Origin: Siderastrea radians
Lineage: Eukaryota > Cnidaria > Anthozoa > Scleractinia > Rhizangiidae
Direction of reading: 5' to 3'
Assembly: GCA_964017195.1 (NCBI GenBank)
Contig: OZ024889.1
Coordinates: 51,931,418 to 51,995,417, forward strand
Length of the DNA: 64,000 nucleotides
Shown here: positions 58,483 through 64,000 of the stretch, in pieces
How the letters are laid out: each line of letters opens with the position of its first letter
Position numbering within the stretch: the stretch's first letter is position 1
Position numbers and translations under genes: made by a program
The notes under the pieces: generated by a model
Told to the model about the DNA's origin: nothing
Seen by the model: only the letters and a program-made list of their open reading frames with translations
Databases searched by the model: none

Positions 58483-58935
58483 GTGAACAAACCATTGAGT
58501 AATTTCGATTTATTGAATTGGGTTGAAAAATTGGGAATAAAACATTTTAGAGGTGTTTATAGTAGAGATGCATTACCACAAAAAATATTGAAAGATGAAG
58601 TTGGAATTGTTAATTTGGATTCCCAAATAGGGCCTGGTACGCATTGGGTAGCATATAGAAACGGTAAAAATGTAGCTGAATACTTTGATAGTTTTGGGTT
58701 AATAATGCCATCAGAGATTCAAAAATATTTATCAACAAGTGGAAAACAAATATTTCATTCAGGAGATGAGATTCAAGAACGTGATAGTGTTTTATGTGGA
58801 TATTGGGCCTTGTACTATTTATCAGAAAGACAAAAAAATGTTCCTATGCTTAATGTCATCCATAATGCAAATTTCGATATGAATGATCAAAGTGTCAATC
58901 ATCGTTTTATAATTGATTATTTCAAAAATATGTAA
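58483..58935 (+). CDS. adenain-like cysteine protease
   Basis: About 150 residues. The order of catalytic-type residues is His in GPGTHWVAYRNG, Asp in YFDSFG and Cys in LCGYWALYYL, as in adenovirus/ULP1-type maturation proteases, which cut capsid precursors during assembly. The frame is open upstream to 58315 with a Met there, but the part before 58483 is an A-rich basic sequence shared with the preceding gene in another frame; the domain proper begins at GTG 58483 (VNKPLSNFDLLNW). A normal ATG at that position seems to be lost. Confidence 0.85.
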   Translation: MNKPLSNFDLLNWVEKLGIKHFRGVYSRDALPQKILKDEVGIVNLDSQIGPGTHWVAYRNGKNVAEYFDSFGLIMPSEIQKYLSTSGKQIFHSGDEIQERDSVLCGYWALYYLSERQKNVPMLNVIHNANFDMNDQSVNHRFIIDYFKNM

Positions 58936-58946
58936 TCCAATTATAT

Positions 58947-59348
58947 ATGAGATCTTATTGCGTAAAACAAAAAAAGGTTACAGAATGTGTTCCAGGAAGT
59001 GAAAGATATGTGAGAGCCAAAAATAACAGACTTATGCTTAAATGCGTTTGTGCTGAATGTGGTATTACAAAAACAAAATTCATCAAAAGCCAAAAAGGAG
59101 GTGAAAATCCATTAGGTAAAGCTTTCGAGGCAGCCAAAATTGCTGAACAAATAACTCGCAAAGTAATACCAAGCACCAACCATGTTTTTGACCGTTTTTG
59201 GTCAGGTGATATCGCGAAAAATGCTTTCACAGGACCAACAGGTATAACAAGCAATAAATTCTGGACTAAACCAAAGAAGGGTACTGTTATGCGTTTGGTG
59301 AAAAATCCAAAAACTGGTAAATATGAAAACGTATATATTGAACCTTAA
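58947..59348 (+). CDS. DUF5679-like zinc-ribbon protein, copy 1
   Basis: 133 residues beginning MRSYCVKQKKVTECVPGSER. Four Cys (C5, C13, then CVCAECG) fit a small zinc ribbon of the DUF5679 type found in Polintons and giant viruses. The rest is basic with a hydrophobic helix. ATG is preceded by CCAATTATAT. The first 50 residues are a tandem paralogue of the protein at 59370. Confidence 0.6.
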   Translation: MRSYCVKQKKVTECVPGSERYVRAKNNRLMLKCVCAECGITKTKFIKSQKGGENPLGKAFEAAKIAEQITRKVIPSTNHVFDRFWSGDIAKNAFTGPTGITSNKFWTKPKKGTVMRLVKNPKTGKYENVYIEP

Positions 59349-59351
59349 TCT

Positions 59352-59372
59352 AATCTAATCATATTATATATG
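59352..59372 (+). promoter_or_regulatory. viral start box of the phospholipase gene
   Basis: AATCTAATCATATTATAT followed by ATG at 59370, identical over 21 bases to 52615-52595 on the minus strand. A preceding TAATCTAATCTAATC gives three overlapping copies of TAATC. Confidence 0.75.
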
Positions 59373-60229
59373 AAATCATATTGTGTGAAACAAAAAAAGG
59401 TTACAGAATTTGTACCTGGCAGTGAACGACATGTTAAAGCTAAAAATGGGAGGCTTATGCTTAAATGTACTTGTGTAGAATGTGGAATCACTAAGACGAA
59501 GTTCGTTAAACAGGCGGGAAACGGGCTGGCCCGTCGAAAGGGGCGGGCTTACTAGATACTGCAGCATCAACAGGTGTTGATTTAATGATTCACCACGGTA
59601 TTCCTTGGTTAGGTAAAAAGGCTGTTGAAATGGGAAGATATTATGGATCACAAGCCTTGAGAAACCCAAAACTGCAGAAAAAGGCTATCGATTATACTCT
59701 GGATAAGTTGAATCCAATGATTCAAAATGTCGGAAGTCAAGCTCTTGATCAATTATCAACCAAAATCAGACCAAATAGAAAGTATAAAACCGACAGAAAG
59801 GATTTGGATGGTGGGGCTTTGGATATACATAAAGCCATTGGAAGGCTACCAAGACCAAAAGGAGGATGGACTTTACCTGGTCACAAATACACCGGGCCTT
59901 ACAACCCTCTCGATGAGCAGTTAGAGTACGATCCTGTGACAGGTGAAATATTAAAAATATATGATAAACCAACTGGTAAAACAGATGCAATAGCAATGCA
60001 ACACGATGTCGATTATTCAGTTTGTAAGGATGACAAAAAATGCAAGAATAAAGCTGATAGAAAAATGGTCGAGGCATTGGACAGTGTACCTTACAATGAA
60101 AGACAGTGGGGGCACTGGCTGGCTAGAAATATTATTGACAAAAAGCAGAGACTGGGTCTCGGTGTAAAACAAAGGAAGACAAAAAACGGGAAAGGCCGTC
60201 GAGTGAAGAAAACTGGCAAGAAAAATTAG
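59370..60229 (+). CDS. zinc-ribbon plus parvovirus-type phospholipase A2, frame broken
   Basis: The first frame (59370-59555) repeats the zinc ribbon of the upstream gene (MKSYCVKQKKVTEFVPG...CTCVECG) and ends at a TAG in a GC-rich patch. A second frame, open from about 59528, runs to 60229 and holds the PLA2 domain: calcium loop YTGPYNPL and catalytic HDVDY in DAIAMQHDVDYSVC, the layout of the parvovirus VP1 unique region that helps virions leave endosomes. The C-terminus is very basic (KGRRVKKTGKKN). The two frames are probably one gene, shifted near 59500-59545. Its end overlaps the integrase frame. Confidence 0.75.
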
Positions 60230-61146
60230 CTGATGAATTACACAAACCCATAAAGCGAAACTTCACTCGACGGCGTGTTATTGTAAATCATATTGACGAA
60301 ATATGGTGCTCTGATCTTGTTGAGATGCAACAGTTCAGTCGATGGAACGCTGGCTACAGATATCTTCGTATGGTTTTAGACGTGTTTAGTAAATATGGTT
60401 GGATCGTTCCATTAAAAGATAAAAAGGGTGAAACCGTTATGAATGCTTTTAAAACAATCCTTGAAGAAGGTAGAAAACCACAATATCTTTGGACAGACAA
60501 AGGCAAAGAGTATTACAACAAACATGTTAAGGAACTACTCGATAAGAATAAAATAACCTTGTACTCAACTGAGAATGAGGAAAAGTCGTCAGTTTGTGAA
60601 AGATGGAACCGTACAATAAAAACCAAAATGTGGAAACAGTTTACTGTTCAAGGTAATACACAGTATTTAGACATGCTACCGAAATTAGTGAAACAGTATA
60701 ACAACACCAGACATTCAAGTATTAAAATGACACCTGTAGAAGCCAGTAAAAAGAAGAATGAAGGAACTGTTTACTTTAATCTGTATGGTGATATGGAAAC
60801 ATCAAAACAGAAACCAAAATTTAAAATAGGTGATAAGGTTAGAATAAGTAAGTATAAAAGGATTGTGTTCGACAAGGGCTATACATCAAATTGGACAGAA
60901 GAATTGTTTACAATTGATAAAATACAATACACTAATCCAATAACATACAAACTGAAAGACCTTAACGATGAAGAGATAAAGGGATCTTTCTATGCACCTG
61001 AATTATTAAAAGCAAAACAAGAGGTATTCAGAATTGATAAAGTCATTCGGAGGGATTATAAGAAGAAACAAGCTTTGGTGAAGTGGAAGGGGTATAGTGA
61101 TGAATTCAACAGTTGGATACCATTAAAGGACTTGAAGGATATATAA
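60205..61146 (+). CDS. DDE integrase with C-terminal chromodomain
   Basis: Retrovirus-like integrase. The catalytic Asp of IWCSDLVEM is at 60313-60315, upstream of the first in-frame ATG (60325), so that ATG cannot be the start. The frame is open leftwards past 60205, overlapping the phospholipase gene, and no ATG is seen there; a start codon seems lost or non-ATG. Second Asp in LWTDKGKEYY, Glu in SSVCERWNRTIK. Then an SH3-like part (KIGDKVRISKYK) and a chromodomain (IDKVIRRDYKK...ALVKWKGYSDEFNSWIP). Integrates the linear viral DNA; the chromodomain may direct it to chromatin. Confidence 0.92.
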   Translation, partial: EENWQEKLADELHKPIKRNFTRRRVIVNHIDEIWCSDLVEMQQFSRWNAGYRYLRMVLDVFSKYGWIVPLKDKKGETVMNAFKTILEEGRKPQYLWTDKGKEYYNKHVKELLDKNKITLYSTENEEKSSVCERWNRTIKTKMWKQFTVQGNTQYLDMLPKLVKQYNNTRHSSIKMTPVEASKKKNEGTVYFNLYGDMETSKQKPKFKIGDKVRISKYKRIVFDKGYTSNWTEELFTIDKIQYTNPITYKLKDLNDEEIKGSFYAPELLKAKQEVFRIDKVIRRDYKKKQALVKWKGYSDEFNSWIPLKDLKDI

Positions 61147-61269
61147 ATGATTTAAAAAGAATTATCTAATATTTATTATATCAATCGATACAGTATATGC
61201 TTTTCATTTGCTATTTCGTAGCCAAAAATATTATTGTTTCTGGCTATTATAAATATATAACCTTATTAT

Positions 61270-61563
61270 ATGAATACCGTAACCGGTAATAAATTCGACT
61301 TATTAAAATATAGAGCAATCAATTTATACGATGCTAAGGACATTGAATACTCCAATAGAATGAATAAAAAATATATGGTTACCCTCAAAAATGGTAAGAA
61401 AATCCATTTTGGGGATGATCGATATGAGGATTATCTAACACATCAAGACACAAAAAGACGTACACAATACCGAAAGAGAGCGTCTAAGATAAAAGACAAA
61501 AATGGTAAACTAACATACAAAGATAAGAATTCAGCTATCTGGAGCTATCATCTCCTCTGGTGA
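61270..61563 (+). CDS. DUF5754-like small protein
   Basis: 97 residues, MNTVTGNKFDLL. The segment YMVTLKNGKKIHFGDDRYEDYLTHQD is typical of DUF5754 proteins of Polintons and giant viruses (GKKIHFG, YEDY, H-x-D). Basic C-terminal half ending W. Start preceded by ATATAACCTTATTAT. Function unknown. Confidence 0.7.
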   Translation: MNTVTGNKFDLLKYRAINLYDAKDIEYSNRMNKKYMVTLKNGKKIHFGDDRYEDYLTHQDTKRRTQYRKRASKIKDKNGKLTYKDKNSAIWSYHLLW

Positions 61564-61575
61564 ATAGATTTAAAC

Positions 61576-61623
61576 GCACTAATTATAGACACTTAAGAAT
61601 AAAATATATAGTATATATATACA
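61576..61623 (+). promoter_or_regulatory. putative early-type promoter box 1
   Basis: GCACTAATTATAGACACTTA, then AGAATAAAATATATAGTATATAT. The same order is found at 61902-61944. Confidence 0.6.
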
Positions 61624-61845
61624 ATGGAAAATGAAGATGTTAAGAGAGGTCGTGGAAGACCAAAAAAATATTCAACTGAAGAAGAGAGAAAAGATGCTTT
61701 AAGACAACAAAAATCTAAGTACATGACGAATAAAGAATGGTATTGTGATATATGCAATACTGGTCGTAATTATACTCTAGCTGGTAAATGGTGTCATTTG
61801 AACACAAAAAAGCATATGTTGAATAGTATGAAGAAAAATAATTGA
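61624..61845 (+). CDS. small AT-hook and C2H2-like zinc-finger protein
   Basis: 73 residues. AT-hook RGRGRPKKY at about 9-17 binds the AT minor groove; then WYCDICNTGRNYTLAGKWCH ... KKH, a C2H2-type finger like that of U1-C or U1-like proteins. A virus-encoded DNA- or RNA-binding regulator is likely. Gene pair with the polymerase, sharing its upstream box. Confidence 0.6.
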   Translation: MENEDVKRGRGRPKKYSTEEERKDALRQQKSKYMTNKEWYCDICNTGRNYTLAGKWCHLNTKKHMLNSMKKNN

Positions 61846-61901
61846 AATACAGTTCGAAAGATCCTTGACTGGATCGTTTGAATTCTTGACTATATATAAA
61901 T

Positions 61902-61944
61902 GCACTGATCATAGACACTTAAAAATAAAACCTATAGTATATAT
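61902..61944 (+). promoter_or_regulatory. putative early-type promoter box 2
   Basis: GCACTGATCATAGACACTTA, then AAAATAAAACCTATAGTATATAT directly before ATG 61945. Closely matches 61576-61623. Confidence 0.6.
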
Positions 61945-64000
61945 ATGGAAAAATCTAATCATATAAATATGAACAAGAGAGATCTTAAGAAACTCAGTAA
62001 ATCAGACCTTATCAAATTGCTTCTGAAGCTGGAGAAGAAGAAGCCTAAAATCATAGTGGTTGACGATTCCAAGCAAGTTCCAGCACCAAGGACTTATAAA
62101 CCAAGACCACCAGTACCAACACCTCGCAAGAGTGTCAAACAGATGGCTAAAGAATATGAAGAAAACATCATTCTACCGCCTCTAGAATTCAGGGATAATT
62201 ACAAACCAGTTTCAGCACAAAGAACTAAACAACATGCAGTTAAAAAACCGGTTCCTGCACCAAGAACCAAAATAGAACAAACAGACAAAGCTTTAAAAGG
62301 TTACACTAAGTCTTATGAAATCAGCATCAAAAGCAATAAAGACCCCTTAGCCCAATTGCAAAACACGAGAAAGGCTATAGAACATCATGCAATAACTTTA
62401 TTGAATGAAATGAAAGGTTTTAAATATGTTGAAACACTAAAGGTCACATTTAGCAAAATGTCTGGTGGTGAAATAGTGATTAAAACTGCATATTTCAACA
62501 GTATAGCCCAAACAATAATCAACGAAATGGAAATCGCTGATTCATTACAATTATCAAAACAACAAATACTGAATAAGATAGCTCAATGGATATCAGAAGG
62601 TTCTGGATGGACAATTCAATCTGTTGACAATCATTACCTCAACATAGTTAAATACAAGCCATTGAAAGGATCTTCATATATCCAACTGCCTTCCGAACTG
62701 CGAAACAGCGCTAAAGGATTAATAAACATGAAAAATGAGGATAATGAATGTTTCAGGTGGTGTCATATCCGACATTTAAATCCACAAGACAAGGATCCTC
62801 AAAGAATTAAAAAAGTTGATAAATTATATGTTAAAAATCTAGATTATTCAGGGATTCAATTTCCAGTAAGCAAAAAACAATATCACAGAATTGAAAAACA
62901 AAATAAATCAATATAAATGTTTTTTGTCATAAAGACAAAGAACCGTATCCCATCTATCTTTCCAAAGAAAAGTATGAAGATCATATGGAACTACTATTGA
63001 TAACTAAAGATGAAAACAGTCATTATGTTCTCATAAAGGATTTCAACAAGTTCAAGTATAATCAGACTAAACACAAAGAAAAAAAGCATTTTTGTATGCA
63101 CTGCATGCAATGTTTCAGTTCCGACAGGGTTCTAAACAATCATAAAGAAATCTGCATTCAAATTAATGGAACACAAGCAGTAAATATGCCAACTAAAGAT
63201 AATAACATACTGAAATTCAACAATTTCCATATGCAGCAACCTGTACCATTTGTTATCTATGCTGATTTTGAAGCCATAACAGAGAAGATTCATGGATGTC
63301 AACCTAACAGTAATAAATCATATACTGAAGCCTACCAAAGACATACAGATTGTGGATATGGTTATAAAGTGGTTTGTTGTTATGATGACAAATATACAAA
63401 ACCAATACAACTATATAGGGGTGAAAAGGCTGTGTACAAATTCATGGAAAATATGTTAGAAGAAGTAAAATACTGTAAAAAAGCTATGAAGACATTTTTT
63501 AACAAACCATTAAAAATGACAAAAGAGGATGAAGAGGAGTTCAAAAAAGCAACAACATGTCACATCTGCAATAAAAAATATACTGAAAAAGACATTCGAG
63601 TCAGAGATCATTGTCATATCACTGGTAAATACAGAGGCTCAGCACATCAAGACTGTAATCTGAAACTCAGAATAAATCCAGAAAAAATCAAAATTCCAGT
63701 GATCTTCCATAATTTGAGAGGATATGACTGTCATTTTTTAATGCAAGAGATTGGAGCCATTGTTAAGAAACATGCATACAAAAATAAGAAAGGAGAGGAG
63801 AAACAAATGAATATCAATGCCATACCGAACAATATGGAAAAATATATGGCTTTCATGCTTGGTAATCACCTTACCTTCATTGATAGTTTCCAGTTTATGA
63901 GCTCAAGTTTGGATAAACTAGTTAGCAACTTACCAGCAGAAGCTTTGAAATATACAAACAAAAGATTCCAAAAAGAAAAATTCAATCTTATGACGCGAAA
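61945..64000 (+). CDS. type-B DNA polymerase of the Polinton, frameshifted and cut by window edge
   Basis: Frame 1 runs from ATG 61945 to TAA at 62914-62916 (323 aa): Lys-rich start, three PxPxPR motifs, then a part rich in WCHIRHL...RIKK. From about 62907 a second frame is open to the window end with no ATG until about 62973; the two are one gene shifted between 62904 and 62914. The second part has a CxxC...H....C finger at about 63093-63155, exonuclease motif I (ADFEA, Asp at 63264-63266, Glu at 63270-63272), an endonuclease VII/HNH-like CHIC...DHCHITGKYRG...DCN at about 63557-63665, and exonuclease motif II (FHNLRGYDCHF). Polymerase palm motifs lie beyond 64000. Replicates the viral DNA, probably protein-primed. 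Confidence 0.85.

Overview
The window looks like animal nuclear DNA, most likely from a cnidarian (probably an anthozoan such as a coral). It is AT-rich, has small exons with GT-AG introns, two recognisable animal genes (an SLC31 copper transporter and an ALDH9A1-type aldehyde dehydrogenase), and a very heavy load of small inverted-repeat elements, a LINE and gag fragments. The anthozoan assignment is inference from overall character; no marker gene proves it. Exon structures below were worked out by hand by matching splice sites and codon phase.

Layout. 1-8.5 kb: SLC31-type copper transporter on the plus strand in three exons, with a 5'-truncated L1/Tx1-type LINE in intron 1 (15-bp target duplication, poly-A tail). 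8.5-12.3 kb: gene-free. 12.35-20.1 kb: ALDH9A1-type gene on the minus strand, seven exons, intact, 523 codons; its introns hold at least four inverted-repeat elements. 20-25 kb: gene-free with two more short transposons. 25-38.8 kb: a decayed region on the minus strand with three degenerate RING-finger exons, a broken gag-protease retroelement, local duplications and a second gag fragment. 39-48 kb: a HIRAN-like gene (plus) converging on a large, apparently intact 11-exon gene (minus, at least 1100 aa) of unknown function with a SANT/Myb-like segment; possibly a multicopy or transposon-derived pair.

48.4 kb to the right edge: most of an integrated Polinton/Maverick (adintovirus-like) virus. 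It has a zinc-ribbon VLTF3-like transcription factor, a two-TM protein, a collagen-like fibre, a packaging ATPase, a coiled-coil protein, a penton-like minor capsid protein, a major capsid protein, a glycine-rich pVI/pX-like protein, an adenain-like protease, two zinc-ribbon proteins (one joined to a parvovirus-type phospholipase A2), a DDE integrase with chromodomain, a DUF5754-like protein, an AT-hook zinc-finger protein and the first part of a type-B DNA polymerase cut by the window edge. Capsid-side genes share an AATCTAA-TATATATG box at the start codon; the AT-hook protein and the polymerase share a different, longer box, suggesting late and early promoter classes. A five-copy GATA-like repeat lies between the divergent ATPase and coiled-coil genes. 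The copy is damaged: one in-frame stop in the fibre gene, four genes with single-base-type frame changes (mostly in homopolymers), and a foldback element inserted in one gene. It is therefore either a fossil provirus or a younger copy blurred by consensus errors.
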